A stretch of 64,000 bases of DNA from Stanieria sp964562685 (GTDB lineage: Bacteria; Cyanobacteriota; Cyanobacteriia; Cyanobacteriales; Xenococcaceae), in the NCBI GenBank assembly GCA_964562685.1, contig CAZLUP010000002.1:1-64000 (forward strand). The letters run 5' to 3'. Made by a program: the position numbers and the translations under genes. How positions within the stretch are numbered: the stretch's first letter is position 1; each line of letters opens with the position of its first letter. Shown here one piece after another: positions 8,642 to 18,046 of the stretch. The notes beneath the pieces were generated by a model. The model did not search any database. It saw only the letters and a list, made by a program, of their open reading frames with translations, and was not told where the DNA came from.

Positions 8642-9724
8642 ATGAGCAATCAATTTCGAGAATTATTAAAAAAAGTCGGTAGCGGTACTCATACGGGTAA
8701 AGATTTAACTCGCCAAGAAGCAGAGACAGCAACTTTAATGATCTTGCAACAAGAAGCAACTCCCGCTCAAATTGGTGCGTTTATGATTGCTCATCGGATT
8801 AAACGTCCAACTCCTGAAGAATTGACAGGAATGCTTGATGCTTACGAAAAATTGGGAACAAAACTTACTCTAACTAAGACTCCTACTAAATTACCCGTTG
8901 TTTTTGGCAATCCCTATGACGGGCGATCGCGTACTGTTCCAGTGATGCCTATTACTGCTTTAATTTTAGCTACAGTAGGAATCCCTGTAATTTTACATGG
9001 TGGGGATTGTATGCCCACTAAATATGGAATTCCTTTAATCGAAATTTGGCGCAACTTAGGAGTTGATTTTGCTGGTTTATCTTTAAGTCAAACTACTACT
9101 TTACTGGAAAAAACAGGCATCGGATTAATTTATTTACCCCAACACTTCCCTGAAGCCAATTCGCTTGTTCCCTATCGCGATCAAATTGGTAAACGCCCTC
9201 CCTTTGCTACAGCAGAATTAATTTGGTCACCTTTAGTATATAATTATCATCTGGTTTCTGGTTTTGTTCATCCGCCTACCGAAGAAGGTTTTCAAGCAAC
9301 TTTTAAATTAAAAGGAATTAATCATTACACTACCGTCAAAGGATTAGAAGGTAGTTGCGATCTTGCTCGTAGTCGTACAGGTATTATTGGTCTAGGACAA
9401 CCAGATGGTAGCTTTAAACGTCTTCATCTCCATCCTCGTGATTACGATTTAGATGGCACAGATTTAGCTTTAGAATCTACACCTCAATTAATCGAACAAC
9501 TGCAAGCAGCGATCGCAGGAAAAAATTGTGAATTAATACCTTCAGCGATTTTAAATGGAGGTTTCTATCTGTGGCGGTTCGGTATTTGTTCAGATTTAGC
9601 CACAGGTTTTACTCAAGCAGAAGCTATGTTGACTCAAGGCAAAGTGGCTGAAAAGTTAAATCAGTTGCAAAGTCAAAGCCAAATAACTCCTGATACTGGC
9701 GTTGCTTTTAGTAAAGTAGTTTAA
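8642..9724 (+). CDS. anthranilate phosphoribosyltransferase-like (TrpD2-type) protein
   Basis: 360 residues with the helical N-terminal domain of TrpD-family proteins (LTRQEAETATLMIL, ATPAQIGAFMIAHRIK) and a C-terminal nucleotide-type domain. The canonical TrpD motif GTGGD is replaced by FGNPYDGR, and HGGDCMPTKYG replaces the Mg/PRPP block. It therefore belongs with the TrpD2/YbiB-like group, some of which bind nucleic acid instead of making PRA. Co-orientation with the LysR gene suggests shared control. Not expected to act in tryptophan synthesis. Confidence 0.7.
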   Translation: MSNQFRELLKKVGSGTHTGKDLTRQEAETATLMILQQEATPAQIGAFMIAHRIKRPTPEELTGMLDAYEKLGTKLTLTKTPTKLPVVFGNPYDGRSRTVPVMPITALILATVGIPVILHGGDCMPTKYGIPLIEIWRNLGVDFAGLSLSQTTTLLEKTGIGLIYLPQHFPEANSLVPYRDQIGKRPPFATAELIWSPLVYNYHLVSGFVHPPTEEGFQATFKLKGINHYTTVKGLEGSCDLARSRTGIIGLGQPDGSFKRLHLHPRDYDLDGTDLALESTPQLIEQLQAAIAGKNCELIPSAILNGGFYLWRFGICSDLATGFTQAEAMLTQGKVAEKLNQLQSQSQITPDTGVAFSKVV

Positions 9725-9980
9725 ATTATTTTCCACACCAGACGCAGAGAATGCCTTTTGCTTTAAACATTAGACAAAAATACTTAAATATTTGATTAAT
9801 TTTGCTTCAATTTTCACTATTACTTTTGATTTAATGGTAGCTTTTCTTTTAGAAAAGAGATTACTAAAATCAATTCAACTATAGATTGAATTTTTAAATA
9901 ACTATACTTAATTACTTTTTAATTTGATTCTAATCGAACAAATAAGTTTAGTTAAAAAACTAGTAATAGGAAAAATTATT

Positions 9981-10331
9981 ATGAAAAAGATTTGTTTTGA
10001 AGTGATTAGTAGTTTAGCAATAACAACTATTGCTATCTTGATTGGCGCAGAAGCAACACTAGCTGCTGATGATATTTCTACTAATAAAAGCGAAAGCGAT
10101 CAACCGACTCCAATCGCTCTAGTCTTTCACGGTTATCAAGGCTATTTTTTAGACCAAGGAATTCCTAGTGGTGCTACTTTCATTTCATCGGTACATTTTG
10201 GCAAAATAGATGCAGAACAACTAGTTAAAACTGCCATTGATAAAGGAAGACTTGCGCCAGAAACTATCAACGACAAAAGTTTTCTTCGCAAAGTTCAAAC
10301 TTCATTAACATTAATTGAACGCAGAAAATAA
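9981..10331 (+). CDS. small secreted protein of unknown function
   Basis: 116 residues from the ATG at 9981, chosen because the product then starts with a good signal peptide (MKKICFEVISSLAITTIAIL, likely cut after a TLA-A site). The mature part is about 85 residues, hydrophilic, with no domain I recognise. Upstream codons in the same frame read into a poor N-terminus. It is monocistronic. Confidence 0.5.
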   Translation: MKKICFEVISSLAITTIAILIGAEATLAADDISTNKSESDQPTPIALVFHGYQGYFLDQGIPSGATFISSVHFGKIDAEQLVKTAIDKGRLAPETINDKSFLRKVQTSLTLIERRK

Positions 10332-10504
10332 TATGAAATAGAAAAATGAATGCTACAAATAGTTTAATTTTAGTTGATGGTGCAGCCAATAGCTAAGAGC
10401 TAAAAGCTAAAAATTTAATAATTAATTAGTAGACATAATTCTGGTTATATTATGCTGATTTATGCCTACTAAATATTACTATTTCAAACTGAAATTTGAA
10501 AAAA

Positions 10505-10777
10505 TTATTCAGAATAAAGCTTTAAAGACTCAAGATAACTTTCACTGCTTAAATTATTTTGCACAGAATTAAAACAATATTTTGAATGATGTTTACCATG
10601 AATATTTCCTCGATATTTCATTGTTAATCGCGGACTAATATGTTTACGTTTAAGTGAAGTTTGAATTTGCCTAGAGTATAAATTCGCTCCTCGATACATA
10701 CCAATGATTTCTTGTTCACTTACTTCGAGAGAAATCACTTGACAATCATAAACAACACCACGGTAACAGCATTTCAT
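10505..10777 (-). CDS. DUF4278-domain protein
   Basis: 90 residues. It starts MKCCYRGVVYDCQ, the YRGxxY signature of DUF4278, and repeats the motif as MYRGANL and MKYRGNIHGK. DUF4278 proteins are small, cyanobacterial, of unknown role. It follows, on the same strand, the small frame at 10807-10947, with only 29 bases between them. Confidence 0.75.
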   Translation of the reverse strand: MKCCYRGVVYDCQVISLEVSEQEIIGMYRGANLYSRQIQTSLKRKHISPRLTMKYRGNIHGKHHSKYCFNSVQNNLSSESYLESLKLYSE

Positions 10778-10806
10778 AATTTTTTTCCTTAGACTAGCTC
10801 AAAATC

Positions 10807-10947
10807 TTAAGTAAGTTCTGTAAATTCTGGAAAAGTTGGGTTTTTATTAAAATTGTCATGCTTAGAACCAAAGATTTCATCAGCTAAACGGCTTAACAAA
10901 GATAACTGACGGAGCTTATCACGCTGACGCTGACGTGCTAAGTACAT
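10807..10947 (-). CDS. possible 46-residue protein truncated by a repeat element
   Basis: The frame reads MYLARQRQRDKLRQLSLLSR then LADEIFGSKH and ends at TAA 10807-10809. The first codons (ATG TAC TTA) lie inside the terminal sequence of the 152-bp repeat at 10939-11090, so the element supplies the start codon. This suggests a gene whose 5' end was replaced. The charged, amphipathic helix-like content looks protein-like, but I do not recognise it. Confidence 0.35.
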   Translation of the reverse strand: MYLARQRQRDKLRQLSLLSRLADEIFGSKHDNFNKNPTFPEFTELT

Positions 10948-11090
10948 AGGCAGAATCAATTACACAAAACAATAGTTCATAGTTCAAAATCAAACTGATA
11001 ACTGGTGAGTGATGGCTATTCCCTGTTCCCTATTCCCTGTTCCCTATTTTTTTTTCTTCACCAGTGTATTTAATTTTGCATTACTACTTA
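10939..11090 (+). repeat. 152-bp MITE-like repeat, copy 1
   Basis: Runs from TAAGTACATAGGCAGAATC to TTTTGCATTACTACTTA. An inverted, almost identical copy stands at 33949-34093; copy 1 has an extra tandem unit of the CCCTGTTCCCTATT type. The two ends form an imperfect inverted repeat of about 25 bases. There is no credible coding potential, so it looks like a non-autonomous element. Confidence 0.7.
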
Positions 11091-11576
11091 TCAAGATGCG
11101 AGATTGTTGTTTAATTTTCATGGCAAATCAAGAATTATCTAAATGTGTGATAAATAAACAAAAATATTTCTGTAACAAAAGATACAAAATGCTCAGCCAA
11201 AAATTATATCTTGATAACATTGAGGCGGAGGTTAAACAATAATTAATAAATGTTTAATTCTGACAAAGTATCAAACAAGTATCAAAAATTAAAATTCTTC
11301 ATCTTAACTTTAATAATTTAAATCGACAAATCATCAGATTAACGTTAGATTTGTGAACGTATTTACACTGATAAGTAATTATTTTTGTAAATAAAGTTTT
11401 GCTTAAGTGCGATCAAATAACTTGTAAGTTGATTACCTAATAATCTACAACTGATTTAAATAATCTAAATTTTAGTGGCAGGTACTCCGCCGAGACGCTC
11501 CGCGTAGAGGAGCAACGGCAGAGACGGCACTCACCGATGTTCCCTGATCAAAATCACTTTTCTTTTATTTATAAAA
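11091..11576. other. intergenic region, no gene seen
   Basis: About 490 AT-rich bases. The only notable feature is a GC-richer dispersed-repeat block around 11475-11535 (CCGCCGAGACGCTCCGCG and an inverted echo AGAGGAGC), just before the glycosyltransferase gene. No promoter can be assigned with confidence. Confidence 0.4.
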
Positions 11577-12479
11577 ATGTTTTCGATTTATATTCTTACT
11601 TACAACGAAGAAATTGACATTGCTGCTTGTATCGAATCTGCTTCAGTTACTGATGATGTAATTGTAGTTGATTCGTTTAGTACAGATCGTACCGTAGAAA
11701 TTGCGTCTACTTATCCTGTTCGAGTTGTACAACACAAATTTGAAAGTCACGGTAAACAAAGGACTTGGATGTTAAAAAATATTCCCACTAAATATGAATG
11801 GGTTTATATTCTTGAAGCTGATGAAAGAATGACTCCAGAATTATTTGCAGAATGTTTAGCAGCAATTAAATCTCAACAAGCGATCGGCTATTATATTGCA
11901 GAAAGGGTAATGTTTATGGGTAAATGGATTCGCCATAGTACCCAATATCCTCGTTATCAAATGCGTTTATTTGAAAAAGGAAAAGTCTGGTTTGATGATT
12001 ATGGTCACACTGAAAGAGAAGTTTGTTTAGGTAATACTGGATTTTTAACTGAAACTTATCCTCATTATACTTCTGGTAAAGGTTTAAGTCGTTGGTTAGA
12101 TAAACACAATCGTTACTCAACAGATGAAGCAGTAGAAACTATTCAGCAACTAAATAAAGGTCAAGTTAATTGGCAACAATTATTATTTGGTAAATCAGAA
12201 GTAGAAAGAAGACGTGCTTTAAAAGATTTATCTTTGCGTTTGCCTTTTCGTCCTCTAATTCGTTGGATTTATATGTATTTTGTCTTGGGTGGTATTTGGG
12301 ATGGCAAAGCAGGATTTGCTTGGTGTACTTTACAGGCATTTTATGAGTATTTAATTGTTTTAAAAGTAGAAGAAATGCAAGCTTCGTTACCTCCACAAAT
12401 AGAAGCTAATCACAAGCAAAATATTGTTTTAAATCCTGAGACGATAGTTGATTCTTTTTTGCGATCACCAGCAAGTTAA
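11577..12479 (+). CDS. family 2 glycosyltransferase (WaaE/KdtX-like)
   Basis: 300 residues with the GT2 start (FSIYILTYNEEIDIAACIES), the Asp of VVDSFSTDRT, and the DxD-equivalent LEADERMT. The later region (YPRYQMRLFEKGKVWFDD, YSTDEA) and the hydrophobic C-terminal half match the WaaE/KdtX-like subgroup, which adds sugars to lipopolysaccharide core. It is probably membrane associated. Single gene, so the target glycan is not shown. Confidence 0.8.
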   Translation: MFSIYILTYNEEIDIAACIESASVTDDVIVVDSFSTDRTVEIASTYPVRVVQHKFESHGKQRTWMLKNIPTKYEWVYILEADERMTPELFAECLAAIKSQQAIGYYIAERVMFMGKWIRHSTQYPRYQMRLFEKGKVWFDDYGHTEREVCLGNTGFLTETYPHYTSGKGLSRWLDKHNRYSTDEAVETIQQLNKGQVNWQQLLFGKSEVERRRALKDLSLRLPFRPLIRWIYMYFVLGGIWDGKAGFAWCTLQAFYEYLIVLKVEEMQASLPPQIEANHKQNIVLNPETIVDSFLRSPAS

Positions 12480-12514
12480 TGAACAAGAAATGAAGAACTA
12501 ATGATTAATAACTA

Positions 12515-13492
12515 TTAAAATAAACCAGATAATTCAATAATTTTCGTCTGCAAAGTGGCTAAAGATTCTGCTCCTCGTTTTAGACTATATTCTAAATCTA
12601 ATAATAAAGGTAAAGCAGTCATCAATTGTTGAGATGATACAGTAGCAATTTCTCTTTGTAAGTATTTAACTCGAAAAGGATTACCAATTTCGGCTGCCTC
12701 GGCAATTGCTTTATTGTCTCGATTACCTGCTTCTTCCATCAGTTTAATCACTAACCAAGTACGAAATTTACCAATTAAAGTCGCCACTATTCTTAAAGGA
12801 GGTTCGTTTAAATTAATTAGATCTCTAATTAATCCCAAAGCTGTCGCAGTTTTACCAGCTATAATTGCCTCAGCTAATTTGATACTATTTTGAGTATTAC
12901 AAATAACTAAACTTGCAATTATATTTTCATCGAGTGGTTGATTACGGTCTTGATGATAAAGACTTAATTTATCTAATTCATTGCATAATTGTCTGGTATT
13001 ATTTCCTACTGAATCTGCTAATAATTCAATCGCTTTAGGAGTAAGTTTAACTGCTTTAGCTGTAGCGGTTTCTTTAACCTTCGCAATTAACCTATCTGTT
13101 TCCCAAAGAGGAATGAGATTAAATTCTTTAACTTGAGCATATTCTTTAATTAATTTAGTTACTTTGAGTCGACTATCGGGTTTTTTGCTAGTAGTCAACA
13201 AAAGGTGAGAAGTATCGGGAATAACTGGTAAAGTTTGTTGCAATTGGGCTAAAATATCATCCGAACATTGCTGACATAGATTAGTCTCGACTAGCCAAAC
13301 CAAACGTCCTCCCACCCCAAATACAGGTGTCATCACTTGATTTAATCCTTCGAGAATAGTTTCCGTGCGATCGCCTGATAGTTTATGATAATTAAATTGT
13401 TGCCACTCAGGATCGAGAATTTCCTGCTGTAATTGCACTACTGCACTATTGATCTCAAAATCATCTTCACCCCAATATAAATAAATAGGCAT
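12515..13492 (-). CDS. holA: DNA polymerase III delta subunit
   Basis: 325 residues. It starts MPIYLYWGEDDFEINSAV, contains LLTTSKKPDSRLKVTK, and NTRQLCNELDKLSLY, typical of HolA, the clamp-loader subunit that opens the beta clamp. Length and motif order are normal for cyanobacteria. It ends 35 bases from the convergent glycosyltransferase gene. Confidence 0.9.
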   Translation of the reverse strand: MPIYLYWGEDDFEINSAVVQLQQEILDPEWQQFNYHKLSGDRTETILEGLNQVMTPVFGVGGRLVWLVETNLCQQCSDDILAQLQQTLPVIPDTSHLLLTTSKKPDSRLKVTKLIKEYAQVKEFNLIPLWETDRLIAKVKETATAKAVKLTPKAIELLADSVGNNTRQLCNELDKLSLYHQDRNQPLDENIIASLVICNTQNSIKLAEAIIAGKTATALGLIRDLINLNEPPLRIVATLIGKFRTWLVIKLMEEAGNRDNKAIAEAAEIGNPFRVKYLQREIATVSSQQLMTALPLLLDLEYSLKRGAESLATLQTKIIELSGLF

Positions 13493-13591
13493 AGTTTACA
13501 ATCCAAATTAGGTATATTAAAGCCAGCATCAAAAGCTACAGAGTTAGTCACATAAACTTGATTAACTGTTATTGAAGTTTAACTAATGGTC

Positions 13592-13597
13592 GGAGGT
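13592..13597 (+). promoter_or_regulatory. strong Shine-Dalgarno that decides a TTG start
   Basis: GGAGGT stands 8 bases before TTG at 13606. There is no nearby in-frame ATG, so this ribosome-binding site supports the TTG start of the DUF1868 gene. Confidence 0.6.
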
Positions 13598-13605
13598 AAA
13601 GAGGC

Positions 13606-14388
13606 TTGGACGAAACTTACCAAGATTATATTAATCGCGTAGCTAGACTGACGCTAGCAGATTCTTATGCTAGCCAAATACAATCTATTCAGCCATCTCC
13701 CAAATTTGTTGATGGTCAACCAGTATCTTTTCCTGGATACAGTGTTATCACTCCTCCAGCACAAGAAGATAGTATTAATCGAGAATTTTATACTCAATTA
13801 AACCAATTAGGACAAAAATTATTTGAGCAATTAGACGAAGACATCGCAATTCCTTTACCACGAGAAAGTTTTCACTTTACCTTAGCCGATTTAATTTGGG
13901 ACAGTACCTATCGTCAAGCAGCAGCAGAAAGTCCTAATTACGATCAAAAACTGCGAGAACAAATTCAAGAAAGTTTTCAGCAATATCAAACTCAGGGTCA
14001 TACTACTCAGAAAATCTCTTGGGAATTATTAGGCTTCGGTATCCGACCCCGTGCCATTTTGGTTTATCTTGCACCCAAAGACCAAAATAGTTACAAAGCA
14101 ATTATCCAATTACGCCGTGCCATTTATCAAAATCCTGGTTTAATGGCTTTAGGCATTGAACAACAGTATGATTTTACAGCACATATTACTTTAGGTTATT
14201 TTAGTGAAAACATTACTGAGGTAGGGAAAACCCAGTTGAGCCAAGTTATCTCTCAATTAAACGACAGCTTACTCGAAATTCCTTCTTTAATTCTGACAGT
14301 GCAACGAGCCGAACTACGAAAATTTGACAATATGATGCAATACAATCGTGATTCTGATTGGGCTGTAGTAACCTGGGAAAATAAATAA
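13606..14388 (+). CDS. DUF1868 protein, 2H-phosphoesterase-like
   Basis: 260 residues from a TTG with a strong Shine-Dalgarno. Two His-x-Thr motifs are present, FHFTLADL and AHITLGYF, spaced as in the 2H phosphoesterase superfamily (RNA ligase/cyclic phosphodiesterase fold). DUF1868 proteins carry this fold; the substrate is unknown. It is divergent from holA, with about 110 bases between. Confidence 0.75.
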   Translation: MDETYQDYINRVARLTLADSYASQIQSIQPSPKFVDGQPVSFPGYSVITPPAQEDSINREFYTQLNQLGQKLFEQLDEDIAIPLPRESFHFTLADLIWDSTYRQAAAESPNYDQKLREQIQESFQQYQTQGHTTQKISWELLGFGIRPRAILVYLAPKDQNSYKAIIQLRRAIYQNPGLMALGIEQQYDFTAHITLGYFSENITEVGKTQLSQVISQLNDSLLEIPSLILTVQRAELRKFDNMMQYNRDSDWAVVTWENK

Positions 14389-14543
14389 TTGCCATTTTAA
14401 TCGGCTTTTTTCAAGCCTTAACTTCCTCAAATTCGAGCTTATTCTCCAGCCTGTCTCCACTCTTACTACCTTTGTTCGCGCCTCCAACTGCTGCTAGTTC
14501 GGAGGCTAATTAAAGCAAAACTTTTCTGATACTGGATTAAATT

Positions 14544-15803
14544 TTATCGATTGGAAGATTGGGGTTTAGGTAAAACTCCTACTTGGACATTTAGATCAAT
14601 TGTTTGTCTATCTCGTTGCAAATTCATCAAAAGTTCCTGACCAATTGGAGTTTCTTCAACTACCTGTTGAACTTCGCTTGGCTCTTGCACTGCTTTGCCA
14701 TTGATGCTTTGGATGACATCACCAGATCGTAAACCTGCTTGTTGGGCAGGTGAATTAGGAACAACATTAACAATTAGTATCCCTTGATCTGCTGTGACAT
14801 TTAAATTTTGATTTTGCTGGAGTTGTTCTTTTAACTCTGGGGTAATTGCCGTCATCTGAATTCCTAAGAAAGGATGATCTACTTTACCCTTCGCAATTAA
14901 CTCTTCGGCTATACTTCTAGCTGTATCAATTGGAATGGCAAAACCAAGACCTTGTGCGTTTTGAATAATGGCAGTATTAACCCCAATAACTTCTCCTTGG
15001 GCGTTAAGTAAAGGACCACCAGAGTTACCAGGATTAATTGCAGCATCGGTTTGAATAAAGCTAACTCGCTTATCAGCAACTCCGACTTGTGCGCCACTTC
15101 TACCCGTAGCACTGACAATCCCAGTAGTAACAGTATTATCCAAACCAAGAGGATTACCAATTGCGATCGCCCATTCTCCAGGTTGTATTTGTTCGCTATC
15201 AGCAAAGGTGACTGTAGGTAAATTTTGGGCTTCAATTTTAATTACGGCAACGTCTGTTAAAGGATCGGCTCCCATTACTTTACCTTCAAAAGAGCGTCCG
15301 TTTTTCAGTGTGACTTCTACACTGTCAGCCCCGTCAACCACATGAGCATTAGTTAAAATTAGACCATCTGAACTAAGGATAAAACCAGAACCTAGTCCTC
15401 TTTGAATTTGTTGTTGAGGCATCTCAGGAATCTGTGAGCCAAAAAACTGACGGAAAAAAGGATCCTCAAACATGGCTGGAACTTTAGTAGTAACAGTTCG
15501 AGTAGCGTCAATCCTGACTACTGCTGGTCCTACTTGTTCGACAACTTGGCTAACAAAATTTTGTGGTACAGCAATTTGATTTGATGTATTATTATTCGCA
15601 AGAGCTTCGCTCTCTGCGTTCGCGGTCGCAGTCGCTTCTCGATTGATTTTACTCTCTTTACTCTCTAAAATTTCTTTGCTGGTAAAATTAGCGATCGTTT
15701 GGGGATTGTTGAGCAAATAATTACCACCAAGAGCAATTCCGCCCCCAACCAAGAGTAATAATAATGAGGTAAAGGCTTTAGAAATAGAAAATTGTTGATT
15801 CAT
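14544..15803 (-). CDS. Deg/HtrA-family serine protease with PDZ domain
   Basis: 419 residues: an N-terminal membrane anchor (about 10-30), a trypsin-like domain with His154 (TNAHVVDG), Asp184 (PLTDVAVI) and Ser261 (GNSGGPLL), and one C-terminal PDZ domain (about 310-410). This is the HhoA/HhoB/HtrA layout of cyanobacteria, for periplasmic or thylakoid-lumen protein quality control. Residues 45-75 are a low-complexity linker encoded by a hairpin-rich run near 15600-15640, perhaps a repeat insertion. Which paralogue it is cannot be settled here. Confidence 0.88.
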   Translation of the reverse strand: MNQQFSISKAFTSLLLLLVGGGIALGGNYLLNNPQTIANFTSKEILESKESKINREATATANAESEALANNNTSNQIAVPQNFVSQVVEQVGPAVVRIDATRTVTTKVPAMFEDPFFRQFFGSQIPEMPQQQIQRGLGSGFILSSDGLILTNAHVVDGADSVEVTLKNGRSFEGKVMGADPLTDVAVIKIEAQNLPTVTFADSEQIQPGEWAIAIGNPLGLDNTVTTGIVSATGRSGAQVGVADKRVSFIQTDAAINPGNSGGPLLNAQGEVIGVNTAIIQNAQGLGFAIPIDTARSIAEELIAKGKVDHPFLGIQMTAITPELKEQLQQNQNLNVTADQGILIVNVVPNSPAQQAGLRSGDVIQSINGKAVQEPSEVQQVVEETPIGQELLMNLQRDRQTIDLNVQVGVLPKPQSSNR

Positions 15804-15882
15804 AGAATTTTATCTTTAACGTAATTAATATTTCAGTGCAAATAATTTTGAAGGTAGAAAATTAATTTTATTTTTAATTATG

Positions 15883-15934
15883 GTCAGTCCAATAAGGTGT
15901 GAGGACTAGAAGTCTTGTGAGGAATTGGACTGAC
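15883..15934 (+). ncRNA. strong hairpin, possible small RNA or terminator
   Basis: GTCAGTCCAAT and ATTGGACTGAC form a perfect 11-bp stem around a 30-base loop that has a small inner stem (GACT-AGA-AGTC) and two copies of TGTGAGGA. On the plus strand it is followed by ATTTTT. It sits between two divergent genes, so it terminates neither; a short plus-strand transcript ending here is one reading. The rest of the 322-base gap shows nothing else. Confidence 0.4.
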
Positions 15935-16125
15935 ATTTTTAATTTAACTAGAGTATATGAACTTAATGTGACAATCTTTTTAAATTCTGGTGATTTTTAT
16001 TAATATCTAGATCGACACCCGTAAAACTTATTAAATTACCTTACTCAAGTGCTTTGTCTGTATTATATTTAGCTTATGAGAAGTTGTAAAAAAGTATTTT
16101 AATTGCCAAACAACAAATAGAAAGT

Positions 16126-16962
16126 GTGAATATCTTAGAATTTTCATTGCTAGTTTGGGTTTGCTCCTTTACTGCTGGTTTTGTGGGCGCACTTACAGGT
16201 TTAGGTGGTGGAGTTGTGATTGTCCCTCTCTTAACTGCTATGTTTGGCGTTGATATTAGATATGCTGTTGGTGCTTCCCTAGTATCTGTTATTGCAACTT
16301 CTTTAGGTGCAGCATCCACTTATCTCAAACAAGGCTTAACTAACTGGCGTTTGGGTATGTTTTTAGAAGTAGCTACAACCATAGGAGCTTTAGTCGGAGC
16401 TTTTCTGGCAACTCTAATATCTGTCAAAGCGTTAAGTTTCGTACTCGCTATAGTTTTAATTTATTCAGCCTTAGTATCACAACAATCTCCACCAGAAGAT
16501 TTAACTAACAAATCAAGTAACCCTCTAGCCGATCATTTGAAATTGCATGGAACTTATCCAACTCCTGAAGGGGTAATATCTTACCAAGTTAATTTTGTCC
16601 TAGCTGGTTTTGGGGTAATGTTAACCGCAGGAGTAATTTCTGGTTTGCTTGGGATTGGTTCGGGAGCGTTTAAAGTACTAGCGATGGATCGAGTCATGGG
16701 TATTCCCTTCAAGGTTTCTACCACTACTAGTAATTTTATGATTGGTGTAACTGCAGCAGCCTCAGCAGGAGTTTATTTGGCACGGGGTTACATCGATCCG
16801 GGATTGTCGATGCCTGTAATTTTAGGAGTACTTCCTGGTGCTTTTTTGGGAGCAAGAGTTTTGCTTGGAACAAAAACACAGGTTTTGAGGATTATCTTTA
16901 GTTTGGTGTTAGTGGCAATGGCTTTTAAAATAATTTATAACAGCTTGGCTGGAGAACTATAG
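16126..16962 (+). CDS. TauE/SafE-family anion exporter
   Basis: 278 residues from GTG at 16126. About eight hydrophobic segments, with two repeats of the family motif (GALTGLGGGVVIVPLL and SGLLGIGSGAFKV). Members move sulfite, organosulfonates or similar anions across the inner membrane. The DUF1634 gene starts 1 base after this stop, a common pairing, so the two likely act together. Confidence 0.88.
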   Translation: MNILEFSLLVWVCSFTAGFVGALTGLGGGVVIVPLLTAMFGVDIRYAVGASLVSVIATSLGAASTYLKQGLTNWRLGMFLEVATTIGALVGAFLATLISVKALSFVLAIVLIYSALVSQQSPPEDLTNKSSNPLADHLKLHGTYPTPEGVISYQVNFVLAGFGVMLTAGVISGLLGIGSGAFKVLAMDRVMGIPFKVSTTTSNFMIGVTAAASAGVYLARGYIDPGLSMPVILGVLPGAFLGARVLLGTKTQVLRIIFSLVLVAMAFKIIYNSLAGEL

Positions 16963-16963
16963 C

Positions 16964-17506
16964 ATGAATAAATTTGGCTCTCGTTTTTGGTGGTTTTCCT
17001 CTGCTACAACTCACGAAGAAATAGTTTCATCTTCATTACCACAGCAAGATTCTACCTCCGAGTTGCCAAAGTTAATCACAAATGATGTTACCAAGATTGA
17101 ATCTAAATTTGAGCCTAGCCCAAATCTTTCTAAAACAGAAACTGAACAGCAACTAGAACGTTGGCTCAGTAACATCTTGAAAGCTGGTGTACTTATCGCT
17201 AGTACGATTGTGTTGCTAGGAGGAATTTTGTATTTAATTCGTCACGGGAACGAACCTGCTGATTATAGAATTTTCCATGGAGAACCATCCGATCTCTGTT
17301 TTCCCACAGGTATAGTCAAAGCTGCTTGGCGCGGTAGCAGTCGCGGTATCATCCAACTTGGACTATTGCTACTGATTGCAACACCCATCGCACGGGTAGC
17401 TATCTCTCTGTCAGCTTTTTTAAGAATGCGAGATTTTAATTACGTCGCGATCGCTTTTTTGGTTTTGATTAGTCTGATCTATAGTTTTTTAAAAGCATAC
17501 TACTAA
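16964..17506 (+). CDS. DUF1634 membrane protein
   Basis: 180 residues. The first 65 are soluble and polar; then come three hydrophobic segments with the DUF1634 block LERWLSNILKAGVLIAS and a YRIFHGEPSDL loop. DUF1634 genes regularly follow TauE/SafE genes and probably encode an accessory subunit. Translation is likely coupled to the exporter because of the 1-base gap. Confidence 0.82.
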   Translation: MNKFGSRFWWFSSATTHEEIVSSSLPQQDSTSELPKLITNDVTKIESKFEPSPNLSKTETEQQLERWLSNILKAGVLIASTIVLLGGILYLIRHGNEPADYRIFHGEPSDLCFPTGIVKAAWRGSSRGIIQLGLLLLIATPIARVAISLSAFLRMRDFNYVAIAFLVLISLIYSFLKAYY

Positions 17507-17606
17507 TTAGACATTTCCGACAAAGAATGAAACGTATGAATCGGTAATTCTGTTAGTTAGTAGATTGGTAAGAAATAGTATTATGTTTTCAGGGAGTGCT
17601 TGATTT

Positions 17607-17708
17607 GATACCAAATCAAATAATGTTTGCTACAGATGATGTTTTTGTAGGGGCGATTGGTCAATCGCCCTTACGAGATGTGTCGCATTCTTTTTTCTAT
17701 TTGGTATG
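17607..17708. repeat. MITE, family A copy 1
   Basis: Ends GATACCAAAT and ATTTGGTATG (9 of 10 pair). The interior holds AATGTTTGCTACAGATG and ATGTGTCGCATT, plus a central hairpin of GTAGGGGCGATTG with its near-complement. The same inner blocks occur in the element at 39659-39757. Confidence 0.6.
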
Positions 17709-17804
17709 AGTTTTTGGGTAAGGATAAAGTGAGCGATTTTTGAGCGAATAGCATCTCTTCTAAGGAGGTAGCTGAGAGTCTTACGCAGCATATAGTTTTT
17801 TTTA

Positions 17805-17877
17805 CGGGTGCAGTAGGACTCGAACCTACAACCTACGCCTTAGAAGGGCGGTGCTCTATCCATTGAGCTATGCACCC
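17805..17877 (-). tRNA. trnR: tRNA-Arg (TCT)
   Basis: A 73-base minus-strand cloverleaf. The acceptor stem is GGGTGCA/TGCACCC, the D-arm AGCTC...GAGCA, and the anticodon loop CTTCTAA with anticodon TCT. The T-arm has GTTCGAGTC. CCA is not encoded. It is a single tRNA gene, downstream of a MITE. Confidence 0.95.
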
Positions 17878-18046
17878 AAACAGAAGTTATTGTATCAGAA
17901 GGCACTAACTTTATTTACGAAGCTACGTAATCAAAAGTCTAAAACTGACCGTATTTGACCACGGCTTTCTATTATACAGGATTTATTTCAAATGCAACAA
18001 TCGGCTTTCTACATTTGCTGAGAAAGCCAAATTGGCTAGTAATTAT

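Noticed and set aside
8642..9724. True anthranilate phosphoribosyltransferase of tryptophan synthesis
   Set aside because: The GTGGD substrate motif is lost, so the TrpD2-like group fits better.
11009..11242. 77-codon open frame
   Set aside because: It is mostly the reading of the 152-bp repeat (FFFFTSVF-type content), with no homologous pattern.
15883..15934. Yfr1 small RNA
   Set aside because: The CCTCACAC string is inside a hairpin loop, and the second stem with U-tract of Yfr1 is missing.
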